Shown: in pieces, positions 46,311 to 54,385 of the stretch
How positions within the stretch are numbered: the stretch's first letter is position 1
Layout: each line of letters starts with the position of its first letter
Source of the DNA: UBA1563 sp037440065
Lineage (GTDB): Bacteria; Bacteroidota; Ignavibacteria; Ignavibacteriales; Ignavibacteriaceae
Length of the DNA: 64,000 nt
NCBI GenBank assembly: GCA_037440065.1
Contig: JBBIUV010000020.1
Location: 112,229 to 176,228, forward strand
Direction: 5' to 3'
Notes under the pieces: model-generated
What the model was told of the DNA's origin: nothing
What the model saw: the letters and a program-made list of their open reading frames with translations, nothing else
The model's database searches: none
Program-made: the position numbers and the translations under genes

Positions 46311-47021
46311 GTGAAGCTTTCACTATTATTGCCGGGGATGGATGATCAATTCCTCTGGTTCAACAATTTATATGACGTTACGGGAAAGACTGTGTTGGTG
46401 GTTGGAGAAAGCTCCGACGAACTGGCAAAGTTTATCGAAGAGAATTTTCAAGCGAAAGTTTATTTCATTGTTCACGATGAAGATGCACTTTTCCGCAGCC
46501 GACTGAAACTTGGATCGAATAAAAATATTTCCGTTAGGTTGATGGATTTTGCTAACACCGATTTTAAGGCCGAATTCTTTGATGTGGTTTACGCGCAGGC
46601 CTCGGTTACGGTAAAAGAAAGAAGAAAGATCGCAAAAGAATTTTATCGCATTACAAAACCGGGGGGAGTTTTGTGTGTTGGCGAAATGTGCAATTTAAAA
46701 AAAGAAGTGCCGCAAGTTATCGCCGATGTTTGGAACCGCTCTACACTTTCTCCGCTCTTTGTTGATGAGCTTGTTCCGTTTTATGAATCTACAAAGTGGA
46801 AACACAAAGAGTCAAAGGATTTATCCGAAACGCTTGACGTTTTTTACGTTCAATTTGAAAAGAAAACCGAGAGGAATCTCCCCAATATTCCGGAGGGTGA
46901 AAAGAAACTGCACAAGAAATTCATCCACAAGATTAGTCACGAAGCGAATGTCTTTTTAAGACACGGCGGTTACAAAAATATCGGATTCTCCGCAATGCTG
47001 TTTGAAAAGGAAAGTAAATGA
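46311..47021 (+). CDS. SAM-dependent methyltransferase
   Basis: 236 aa. The first region (about 28-50) has VLVVGESSDELAKFIEE in place of the usual VLDxGxGxG motif, so the SAM site is atypical. Post-I DFKAEFFDVVYAQASVTVKE and the motif III-like RITKPGGVLCVGEM are seen. Target unknown. GTG start with AAGG upstream. It overlaps rlmD by 4 bp (ATGA), suggesting a shared transcript with an rRNA methyltransferase. Confidence 0.68.
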   Translation: MKLSLLLPGMDDQFLWFNNLYDVTGKTVLVVGESSDELAKFIEENFQAKVYFIVHDEDALFRSRLKLGSNKNISVRLMDFANTDFKAEFFDVVYAQASVTVKERRKIAKEFYRITKPGGVLCVGEMCNLKKEVPQVIADVWNRSTLSPLFVDELVPFYESTKWKHKESKDLSETLDVFYVQFEKKTERNLPNIPEGEKKLHKKFIHKISHEANVFLRHGGYKNIGFSAMLFEKESK

Positions 47022-48454
47022 AACGAAATGAAATTTTTGAATTAACTATTCAAAGTTACGCGTATGAAGGATTGGGCGTTGCAAAAATTCCGGTTGAAAA
47101 AGAGGGAGTGACAAAAGATTTTGTCATCTTCGTGCAGCATGCATATCCGGGTGATACGGTTAGAGCGGAAATTAGAAAGATTAAAAAATCTTACGCCGAA
47201 GCCAAACTTGTTGAAGTGATTTCTCCTTCGGCAGAGCGGACAAAAGCCCGGTGTAATTTTTTTGGAACGTGCGGTGGATGCAAGCAGCAAGACCTTTTGT
47301 ATCCTGCGCAAGCGCGCTATAAACAAGAACAAGTGAAAGATATTTTTAACCGGCTGGGTGGTTTTTCCGATTTTACGCTTGAGGAGATAATTTCTGCCGA
47401 ACAGACTTTTTATTACCGGAATAAAATGGAATTCTCCTTTGCCGAGCAGCGCTGGCTTACGTTGGCAGAAATTAATTCCAATGAAGATATCGATAGAAAT
47501 TTTGCGCTCGGCCTTCACATCCCCAATATTTTTGATAAAGTTTTAGATCTCGATGAATGTTTTTTGCAATCGGAAACCAGCAATAAAATTCTCAACTTCA
47601 CCAGAACTTTTTTCAAAGAGAAAAATACATCGATATACACAACCAAAACACACACCGGTTACTTGCGTAATTTGGTGATAAAAGAGTCGAAGCATTTTCC
47701 GGAGCTAATGGTGAATCTTGTTACCCTTGAAGAAAACGATGAACTGATGGATGAATACACGCACAGTTTGAAGAAAGAAATTCCAGAAGTAACCACGATT
47801 ATCAACAATATCACTACGAAAAAAGCGTTGGTAGCAATTGGTGAATATGAAAAAGTTTTTTATGGGAATGGAATTATTCACGATACTATTGGCAGCTATA
47901 AATTTAGAATAAGCGCCAACTCATTTTTCCAAACGAACACTTTGCAAGCGGTAAATCTGTATCAAACTGCTTTGGATTATGCGGGACTTTCCGGTAACGA
48001 AATTGTTTATGATCTTTATTGCGGTGCAGGAACGATTTCAATCTTTGTTTCAAAGTTTGCGAAAGAAGTTTATGGATTTGAGGTTGTACAATCGGCTATT
48101 AACGATGCAGAGGTGAATAAGAAACTTAATCATGAAGATAATGTGAAATTCTTTCTTGCCGATCTTTATGACTCCTTCTTAAATGTAATTGAATCTCACA
48201 ACATTCCTCAACCCGATATTATTATTGTTGATCCGCCGCGAAACGGAATGCACAAAAACACCGTTGCTGATATCATAAAACTTTCTCCTCAAAAAATTGT
48301 TTATGTTAGCTGCAATCCGACCACGCAAGTTCGCGACTTAAAACTTCTATGCGAAACCGGATATAAATTGATCAAAGCTAAACCGGTAGATATGTTTCCG
48401 CAGACTTACCACATTGAAAATGTCGCACTGCTGGTAAAAGAAAATCAGCGTTAA
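47018..48454 (+). CDS. rlmD: 23S rRNA (uracil-C5)-methyltransferase RlmD family
   Basis: 478 aa. TrmA/RlmCD family enzyme that makes 5-methyluridine in RNA, RlmD acting at U1939 of 23S rRNA. An N-terminal TRAM-like domain covers about residues 1-65. The cluster CNFFGTCGGCKQQ and the later Cys in LDLDECFLQ fit the 4Fe-4S site. YDLYCGAGTISIFV binds SAM, DPPRNGMH follows, and the catalytic Cys is in YVSCNPTTQVRDL. It could be RlmCD or a TrmA-like paralogue; the family is secure but the exact site is not. Confidence 0.9.
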   Translation: MKRNEIFELTIQSYAYEGLGVAKIPVEKEGVTKDFVIFVQHAYPGDTVRAEIRKIKKSYAEAKLVEVISPSAERTKARCNFFGTCGGCKQQDLLYPAQARYKQEQVKDIFNRLGGFSDFTLEEIISAEQTFYYRNKMEFSFAEQRWLTLAEINSNEDIDRNFALGLHIPNIFDKVLDLDECFLQSETSNKILNFTRTFFKEKNTSIYTTKTHTGYLRNLVIKESKHFPELMVNLVTLEENDELMDEYTHSLKKEIPEVTTIINNITTKKALVAIGEYEKVFYGNGIIHDTIGSYKFRISANSFFQTNTLQAVNLYQTALDYAGLSGNEIVYDLYCGAGTISIFVSKFAKEVYGFEVVQSAINDAEVNKKLNHEDNVKFFLADLYDSFLNVIESHNIPQPDIIIVDPPRNGMHKNTVADIIKLSPQKIVYVSCNPTTQVRDLKLLCETGYKLIKAKPVDMFPQTYHIENVALLVKENQR

Positions 48455-48556
48455 GTTATATGAGATTATTTCGTTTTTGTGAGACTACGACTTATTTCTT
48501 TTTACTCTAGAAATAAGTAAGTTAATTTTTACTATTAATAATTTAAAGGATCAAAA

Positions 48557-48961
48557 ATGCAAAAACTGGTTTGGAAAGATGCATATGAGATCGGCATTCA
48601 AATAATTGACGATCAACATAAAAAGCTGATAAATATTATCAATGATCTATACGACGCAAATACTTCGGGATCAACTCATCTTATTTTGGAAACCATTTTT
48701 AAGCAATTAGCTGATTACGTCCACTATCATTTTTCTACAGAAGAGGATATGTTTCAGCAGTATGGTTATCCAAAGGCAAAAGAACACATGTCGGAACACG
48801 ATGATTTTCGTAACAAAATCAAAAGTCTTCAAGAAGATAACCGCGGAGGGAATATCGTGTTGAGCCTTAAGACAATTGATTTTTTGAAAGATTGGACCAT
48901 CAACCACATTCTAGGAACTGACAGAGAGTTTAGTAATTTTATTAAGTCTGTCGAAATGTAG
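48557..48961 (+). CDS. Bacteriohemerythrin
   Basis: 134 aa, single domain. The di-iron ligands are in order: WKDAYEIGIQIIDDQHKKL, YHFSTEEDMF (His, Glu), KEHMSEHDDF (two His) and NHILGTDREF (His, Asp). It reversibly binds O2 and may buffer, carry or scavenge oxygen in the cytoplasm. Monocistronic. No signal peptide. A short AT-rich hairpin follows. Confidence 0.95.
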   Translation: MQKLVWKDAYEIGIQIIDDQHKKLINIINDLYDANTSGSTHLILETIFKQLADYVHYHFSTEEDMFQQYGYPKAKEHMSEHDDFRNKIKSLQEDNRGGNIVLSLKTIDFLKDWTINHILGTDREFSNFIKSVEM

Positions 48962-49007
48962 TTTTTAGAATCAGCAGTTGTAATCTAAGTATCACGTAAA
49001 AGTCTAC

Positions 49008-49027
49008 GTTTTTCCTATTTGAAAAAC
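49008..49027 (+). terminator. Weak hairpin after the hemerythrin gene
   Basis: GTTTTTC-ctattt-GAAAAAC, a 7-bp AT-rich stem with a 6-base loop 46 bp past the stop. A weak or unproven terminator; there is no T-run. Confidence 0.3.
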
Positions 49028-49094
49028 TGCGAGGGAAATTATAAATCTTAAGGTTGCTTCTTCTTAAGTATTAGCAAACATTTTAACGGATTTG

Positions 49095-49778
49095 TTATCC
49101 ATTCTTTCTATTATCAAGTAATAGGACAAATTCACCTTTTAGATTTTTTGCCTCAACTTCTTTTAGAATTTCTTGCGCAGAATTACGAAAAAACTTTTCG
49201 GTCGGAAGTGTTAGATCGAAAGCAACTACCACTCTGCAATATTTCCCGAAAACTTTAACAATGTCTGCCAGCAACGCTTTTAAACGGTATGGAGTATCGA
49301 GCAGTACGATCAATTCTTTTCTATTTTTTAAGTAGAGTAATTCCTTCTGTCTTATCTCTTTTTTCGGCGAAAGCCATCCGTAATAATAAAATTTTTCGAA
49401 GTCCAAACCTGAGCCAGTTAACGCCGGAAGCAAAGAATTTGCCCCCGGAACCGGAATTATTTCAATACTATAGCTGATGCAGAGATCAACTAATTTATGT
49501 CCGGGATCAGAAAAAAGGGGAGTGCCACAATCGGAAATTAACGCCGCGGTTTCTCCTTGAACAATTCTCAGTGCAATCTCATCGGCAAAATCTTTTTCAT
49601 TATGCTCGTTGATGGAGACCAGCGGTTTTTCAATTTTGAAATGAGAAAGGAGCCTGCGCGCTTCTTTATATTCTTCGCAGATGATAAAATTTACTTCGGT
49701 TAAAATTTTTAACGCCCGGAGCGTAATATCTTCATAGTTGCCGATGGGAGTTGAGACAAGGTAAAGTTGTTTTTTCAT
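49095..49778 (-). CDS. rsmI: 16S rRNA (cytidine-2'-O)-methyltransferase RsmI
   Basis: 227 aa. Adds 2'-O-methyl to C1402 of 16S rRNA. Motifs: LYLVSTPIGNYEDITLRAL, SINEHNEKD, ALISDCGTPLFSDPG and PGANSLLPALTGSG, all diagnostic of the tetrapyrrole-methylase-like RsmI. The C-terminal helical tail is shorter than in E. coli (about 286 aa), consistent with a compact form. A single gene on the minus strand. Confidence 0.94.
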   Translation of the reverse strand: MKKQLYLVSTPIGNYEDITLRALKILTEVNFIICEEYKEARRLLSHFKIEKPLVSINEHNEKDFADEIALRIVQGETAALISDCGTPLFSDPGHKLVDLCISYSIEIIPVPGANSLLPALTGSGLDFEKFYYYGWLSPKKEIRQKELLYLKNRKELIVLLDTPYRLKALLADIVKVFGKYCRVVVAFDLTLPTEKFFRNSAQEILKEVEAKNLKGEFVLLLDNRKNG

Positions 49779-49863
49779 GAGGGTAAATTACGGGTATCGT
49801 TCGAAGAAAAAAAGAAGTGGGGGTGAGTCATCAATTATATTACATTTTTAAGTTCCCCATGTT

Positions 49864-50946
49864 TTATCCTTTATCCTTTTTATGCTTCAGTATTGAATGA
49901 ACGTATTTACCGAACTTTTTATCTTTTTGTCTCTTTTCAACGTACGACATTTCGTGATACAAAGATTCCTTATACATTTTCATATAGTTCCGGTAACGTT
50001 CTTCGGAAATTATCCCTTCGGTAATTCCTTTTAAAATCGCGCAGCCTTCCTCGATTGTATGCGTACAATCCTTAAAGCGGCACTGATCCGCTAAAGCTGA
50101 AATTTCGTTAAAAGTTTCGTCTAACCCCGATTCGATCGAGATCATTCCAAGTTCACGCATGCCGGGATTATCTACCACGATTGCACCATTCTCCAAAACA
50201 ATCAGTTCACGTCGGGTGGTGGTGTGTCTTCCTCTTCCATCTTTTTCTCTTATAGGATTAGTTTTGTAGAGATCCTGATGAATCAGATTATTAAGCAAAG
50301 TAGTTTTCCCTACACCGGACGAGCCGAGTAAACAAAATGTTTTTAATGGCGTAAAGTAAGATTTTATGATTTCTATATCGGACAGGCTTGTGTTGCTAAA
50401 TACAGCAATTTTAATTTCCGGTGCAATTTTATAGATATCATTTACCTTCTGCTGAATTTCCTCAGCTTCAATCAAATCACTTTTGCTTAAAAAGATCAGG
50501 GGAGTGATATTGCTTTCGTTGATCAACACCAGGTAGCGTTCGAGTCTTCTTAAATTATAATTATGATCCAACGATTGCATAATGATCGCGGTATCAATAT
50601 TAGCGGCGATCAGTTGGTAGTCAACTTTTTTACCTGATGTTTTTCTTTTTAAAAGTGATCGGCGTGGAAGAATCTCATGAATGACAGCGAACGAATTATC
50701 ATCGAAAAATTGCACTTCCACCCAGTCACCAACAGTAGGAAAATCCAAAGAAGAATCAATATTGAACATGAATTTTCCTGTTAATTCAGCTAAGACTTCA
50801 TCCTTTCCATTAGAAATAATAAAATTGTTTTTATTGACGGTAATGATTCTCGCAATTTGATGCTCACCAAGATTTGAAAGATCAATTCTTTCTTGGAACC
50901 ATGAAGCAAAACCGAGTTTTTCTATTTCAGTTGATACGTTGTTCAT
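49864..50946 (-). CDS. rsgA: Ribosome small-subunit-dependent GTPase RsgA
   Basis: 360 aa. Circularly permuted GTPase that aids late 30S assembly. An OB domain covers about residues 20-90. G4 is FLSKSDL (about 155-161), G1 LLGSSGVGKTTLLN (about 200-213), G2 RGRHTTTRRE and G3 VDNPGMRELG. The C-terminal zinc finger is CRFKDCTHTIEEGC. All key residues are present. It is on the same strand as rsmI, 85 bp upstream; both act on ribosomes. Confidence 0.96.
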   Translation of the reverse strand: MNNVSTEIEKLGFASWFQERIDLSNLGEHQIARIITVNKNNFIISNGKDEVLAELTGKFMFNIDSSLDFPTVGDWVEVQFFDDNSFAVIHEILPRRSLLKRKTSGKKVDYQLIAANIDTAIIMQSLDHNYNLRRLERYLVLINESNITPLIFLSKSDLIEAEEIQQKVNDIYKIAPEIKIAVFSNTSLSDIEIIKSYFTPLKTFCLLGSSGVGKTTLLNNLIHQDLYKTNPIREKDGRGRHTTTRRELIVLENGAIVVDNPGMRELGMISIESGLDETFNEISALADQCRFKDCTHTIEEGCAILKGITEGIISEERYRNYMKMYKESLYHEMSYVEKRQKDKKFGKYVHSILKHKKDKG

Positions 50947-51001
50947 TTTATGAGGTATAAACTAAATTAAGATCAATCGTTTATTTATCTTTTGATGTTA
51001 A

Positions 51002-51676
51002 TTAAGGTTTTTCCAATTTAGTTTGTTGTGTTTTATCAAGTCCGAAAAGATCATACGGTTTTTTGTTAAAATTATCGCTGAACATTGTAACGGTAAAGAA
51101 AATGTAGGCGATAAATCCAAACACTATAAGCATTTGCGCCCATGATGTTTTCTGAATATCCTGTTTTGATTTTACGTCGCAAACTTCGCCTGGGCAATAT
51201 TGCGCCTTTTCTTTGTAGATTAGTGAGTAAAATTTACAACCGATACAAATTCCAAACGCCGATTCAAAGAATAAAAAGATGAGGCAAATAAGACAGATAA
51301 TTCCCGTTATCGGGCTGTAAGCGTTCATCACCACAAGATGAATAAACATTGTTAGTGCCAATACCACACCGATTATCCACGCAAACTTTTTCTGCGCCGC
51401 GCCGACATACTCCGGAGTTTGATTCCTAACAATCAGCCGCCCGATAATTAATGATGGAGAAAATCTTGGATTTATAAAAACACGGATCACAATATCCGCA
51501 AGGAAGATTACTACCGCATATTTTAGCGGTGTAAAATTCTGTCTAAAAATTACTATCAGAATTGTAAGGAACATCATTAAAAACAATATTCCTGCTGCCG
51601 CCCTTATTTCTCTTTCGTTTAATACCGGGATGTTGTAACCTTCAACATCCTCTCCAAATTTGATTAGTTTGCTCAT
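51002..51676 (-). CDS. DUF4395 family membrane protein
   Basis: 224 aa with about four spans. IPVLNEREIRAAAGILFL, VIRVFINPRFSPSLIIGRL (about residues 64-82) and the cysteine region FGICIGCKFYSLIYKE ... YCPGEVCDV mark the DUF4395 family. The Cys pairs may be redox-active or bind metal; related proteins are often next to thiol-redox or sulfur genes, but none is adjacent here. The function is unknown. Confidence 0.87.
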   Translation of the reverse strand: MSKLIKFGEDVEGYNIPVLNEREIRAAAGILFLMMFLTILIVIFRQNFTPLKYAVVIFLADIVIRVFINPRFSPSLIIGRLIVRNQTPEYVGAAQKKFAWIIGVVLALTMFIHLVVMNAYSPITGIICLICLIFLFFESAFGICIGCKFYSLIYKEKAQYCPGEVCDVKSKQDIQKTSWAQMLIVFGFIAYIFFTVTMFSDNFNKKPYDLFGLDKTQQTKLEKP

Positions 51677-51729
51677 TGGTACTCCGTTTTATTGCTTTTG
51701 GTATTGTTAACTTCTGATAAATGTAAAAT

Positions 51730-52158
51730 CTATTTTTTGTTGATTTTGATTTTTCTATTCATGAAATCTTCAAAATCATATCCAGCAAAAACTCCTTCTT
51801 GCAGAATGAATTGTTCTCCATTATTTGCAATAACTCCAACAATTTTAGACAATTCATTTCTAACTATTAAAGTGTCCTCATTGTCCGTTATAATATGAAA
51901 AAAGTGTGCATCAGAAAACATTGCATCGATCGTAAGTCTGTCTTTATAGCTCTCTATTGATTGAGAACTGTAATAATTAAAATCAGCGATACATTCATCT
52001 AATTCATGTGAATCTTCATATTTGGCAAGTGAATCATATTCCGTTTGAGAAATAGAGAAAAAAACAATCTGATTCTTTCCGATTTTAAGCGTGTCGCATT
52101 GTGCCTGAGCAAAAGTTATTATTGGGAAGAAAATGAAAAGTAAAAAAAATTTGTACAT
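51730..52158 (-). CDS. Small secreted protein, unknown
   Basis: 142 aa. A signal peptide (FFLLFIFFPIITFAQAQ) is followed by about 125 soluble residues with no recognised motif; a weak beta-rich C-terminal half (IIADNEDT-like, KIVGVIANNGEQFI) and two Cys are seen. It sits 53 bp downstream of the DUF4395 gene's start side on the same strand. Not recognised. Confidence 0.6.
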   Translation of the reverse strand: MYKFFLLFIFFPIITFAQAQCDTLKIGKNQIVFFSISQTEYDSLAKYEDSHELDECIADFNYYSSQSIESYKDRLTIDAMFSDAHFFHIITDNEDTLIVRNELSKIVGVIANNGEQFILQEGVFAGYDFEDFMNRKIKINKK

Positions 52159-52523
52159 ATGTTTTATTATTAAACCATTTGATAGAAATTGTTACTACCA
52201 TACCACCTATCATAAGATTGAAAAAACGCAACCATCAGTAGGTTATTCAACATGATAAAGAAATAGAACTTCCGGGATTCTTGATTAATCGCTAAAGAAA
52301 ACTTAAAAAGATTTCATTTCAGTAACAAATAAAAACTTTTGGTACTAGCTTCTTCTTATGGGAACGGCAAGTAGGAAGGAAGAAAGGCTGAAAGTCAAAA
52401 GTCAAAAAAAAAATCTAAACATCCAACCATCTGCAAACTGCAAACTGCCGACTGCTAACTGCCCACTGCAACCGCCCACCTTCCACAAACAACCAACAAC
52501 TAACCACTAACCAACTCCCGGTA
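52159..52523. other. Gene-free stretch with degenerate C/A-rich repeats
   Basis: No gene is seen. 52431-52480 contains a degenerate 7-bp-type repeat of AACTGCC, GACTGCT, AACTGCC, CACTGCA. The whole plus strand from 52418 to 52517 is almost devoid of G and rich in AAC/ACC words. The stretch directly precedes the lepA promoter. Confidence 0.7.
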
Positions 52524-52554
52524 TTTTATCCCGCGTGCATTATCTTTATATTTG
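52524..52554 (+). promoter_or_regulatory. Candidate lepA promoter
   Basis: TATATTTG at 52547-52554 matches the -7 consensus TAnnTTTG; TTTT at 52524-52527 sits at the -33 spacing of 19 bp, in place of TTTG. ATG of lepA is 20 bp past the -7 box, with AAAGGA before it. Confidence 0.55.
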
Positions 52555-52574
52555 CATTCAATTTAAAGGAACAT

Positions 52575-54368
52575 ATGGAAAACATTAGGAACTTTTGCAT
52601 TATCGCTCATATTGACCACGGAAAGTCCACAATTGCGGACGCTCTGCTGGAATTTACTGGTACGGTAAGCCAGCGTGAAGCAAAAGCGCAATTACTTGAC
52701 GACATGGATTTGGAACGCGAAAGGGGAATTACGATAAAATCTCACGCAATCCAGATGAATTATAAAGCTAAAAACGGTACAGATTATAAATTAAATTTAA
52801 TTGATACACCAGGACACGTTGACTTTTCCTACGAAGTTTCCCGCTCGTTAGCTGCTTGCGAAGGAGCTGTGTTAATTGTTGATGCGGCGCAGGGCGTTGA
52901 AGCGCAGACGATCAGTAATCTTTATCTTGCGCTTGATGCCGGACTTGAGATCATTCCCGTTCTAAATAAGATTGATCTTCCCAGCGCTGAAGTTGATAAA
53001 GTAAAAGGACAAGTGATTGATCTTATCGGTTGCAACAATAGCGATATTATTCTTGCCAGTGCAAAAACAAGAATTGGAATTGAAGAAATTCTGGAAGCGG
53101 TCATCAAACGCATTCCCGCCCCAACCGGCGATGAAACCAAACCGCTGCAGGCATTGATTTTCGATTCTGTGTTCGATCAGTACAGAGGCGCAATCGCATA
53201 TCTTCGTGTTGTAAACGGAACATTAAAAGAAAAACAGAAAATAAAATTCTTTGCGCACGATAAAGAATACGATACCGAAGACATCGGTATTCTTGGAATG
53301 AAGAAGATTAGAACCGGTGAACTTTCCGCAGGAAACGTTGGCTATATGATCGCCGGGATTAAAGACGTGAACGACACAAAAGTTGGCGATACCGTCACTT
53401 TAGCCAAGCATGGCGCGGCTGAACCGCTCCACGGTTATAAAGAAGTTAAACCGATGGTTTACAGCGGATTGTATCCGACTAACACAGAAGAGTTTGAAAA
53501 CTTACGCGACGCGCTCGATAAATTCCGTTTAAATGATTCGGCGTTGGTGTATGAGCCGGAAACTTCCGCCGCTCTTGGATTTGGTTTTCGCTGCGGATTT
53601 CTTGGACTTCTCCACATGGAAATTGTACAGGAAAGATTGTACCGCGAATTCAATCAATCGATTATCACAACACTCCCAAACGTGGAATATTATGTTTACA
53701 AAAAAAACGGAGTAAAACTGACGGTTGATAATCCTGCTACGATGCCCGCAGTTGGCGATATTGAATTGATTGAAGAGCCGTTTATGAAAGCGCAGATCGT
53801 TACACCAAGCGAGTACGTCGGCAACATTATGAAATTAGCGATGGACAAGCGCGGTGTTTACAAAAACACCACTTATCTTGATCCAACGCGCGCCGATCTT
53901 CAGTTTGAATTTCCTTTATCGGAAATAATTTTCGATTTTTACGATAAGCTTAAATCAACTACGCGTGGTTATGCTTCTTTTGATTATGAGTATATTGGTT
54001 ACAAAGAAGCCGATCTTGTTAAACTTGATATTCTGCTGAACGGCGAAACGGTTGACGCGCTTTCGATGATCGTACATCGAAGTAAATCGTTTGATTGGGG
54101 AAGAAAAGTTTGTGAAAAATTAAAGGACTTGATCCCGCGTCAGTTGTTTGAAATTTCTATTCAAGCGGCAATTGGCGCTAAGATTATTTCTAGATCAACC
54201 GTGAAAGCAATGCGGAAGAACGTACTAGCAAAATGCTACGGCGGTGATATTTCGCGTAAACGGAAATTGTTGGAAAAACAAAAAGAAGGAAAGAAGAGAA
54301 TGAAGCAAGTCGGGAATGTGGAAATTCCCCAGGAAGCCTTTCTTGCCGTTCTCCAGATTGAAGATTGA
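52575..54368 (+). CDS. lepA: Elongation factor 4 (LepA)
   Basis: 597 aa. Ribosomal GTPase that back-translocates or relieves stalled ribosomes. IIAHIDHGKSTIAD (G1), RERGITIK (G2), DTPGHVD (G3), NKIDLP (G4) and SAKTRIG (G5) are all present. It keeps the LepA-specific C-terminal domain: RSTVKAMRKNVLAKCYGGDISRK and the end QEAFLAVLQIED. Standard length. It is followed 17 bp later by a subtilase gene. Confidence 0.98.
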   Translation: MENIRNFCIIAHIDHGKSTIADALLEFTGTVSQREAKAQLLDDMDLERERGITIKSHAIQMNYKAKNGTDYKLNLIDTPGHVDFSYEVSRSLAACEGAVLIVDAAQGVEAQTISNLYLALDAGLEIIPVLNKIDLPSAEVDKVKGQVIDLIGCNNSDIILASAKTRIGIEEILEAVIKRIPAPTGDETKPLQALIFDSVFDQYRGAIAYLRVVNGTLKEKQKIKFFAHDKEYDTEDIGILGMKKIRTGELSAGNVGYMIAGIKDVNDTKVGDTVTLAKHGAAEPLHGYKEVKPMVYSGLYPTNTEEFENLRDALDKFRLNDSALVYEPETSAALGFGFRCGFLGLLHMEIVQERLYREFNQSIITTLPNVEYYVYKKNGVKLTVDNPATMPAVGDIELIEEPFMKAQIVTPSEYVGNIMKLAMDKRGVYKNTTYLDPTRADLQFEFPLSEIIFDFYDKLKSTTRGYASFDYEYIGYKEADLVKLDILLNGETVDALSMIVHRSKSFDWGRKVCEKLKDLIPRQLFEISIQAAIGAKIISRSTVKAMRKNVLAKCYGGDISRKRKLLEKQKEGKKRMKQVGNVEIPQEAFLAVLQIED

Positions 54369-54385
54369 TCTAAAGGAAGAAGTTT

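Noticed and set aside
47042..47518. 158-codon frame opposite rlmD
   Set aside because: Shadow of a clear coding gene.
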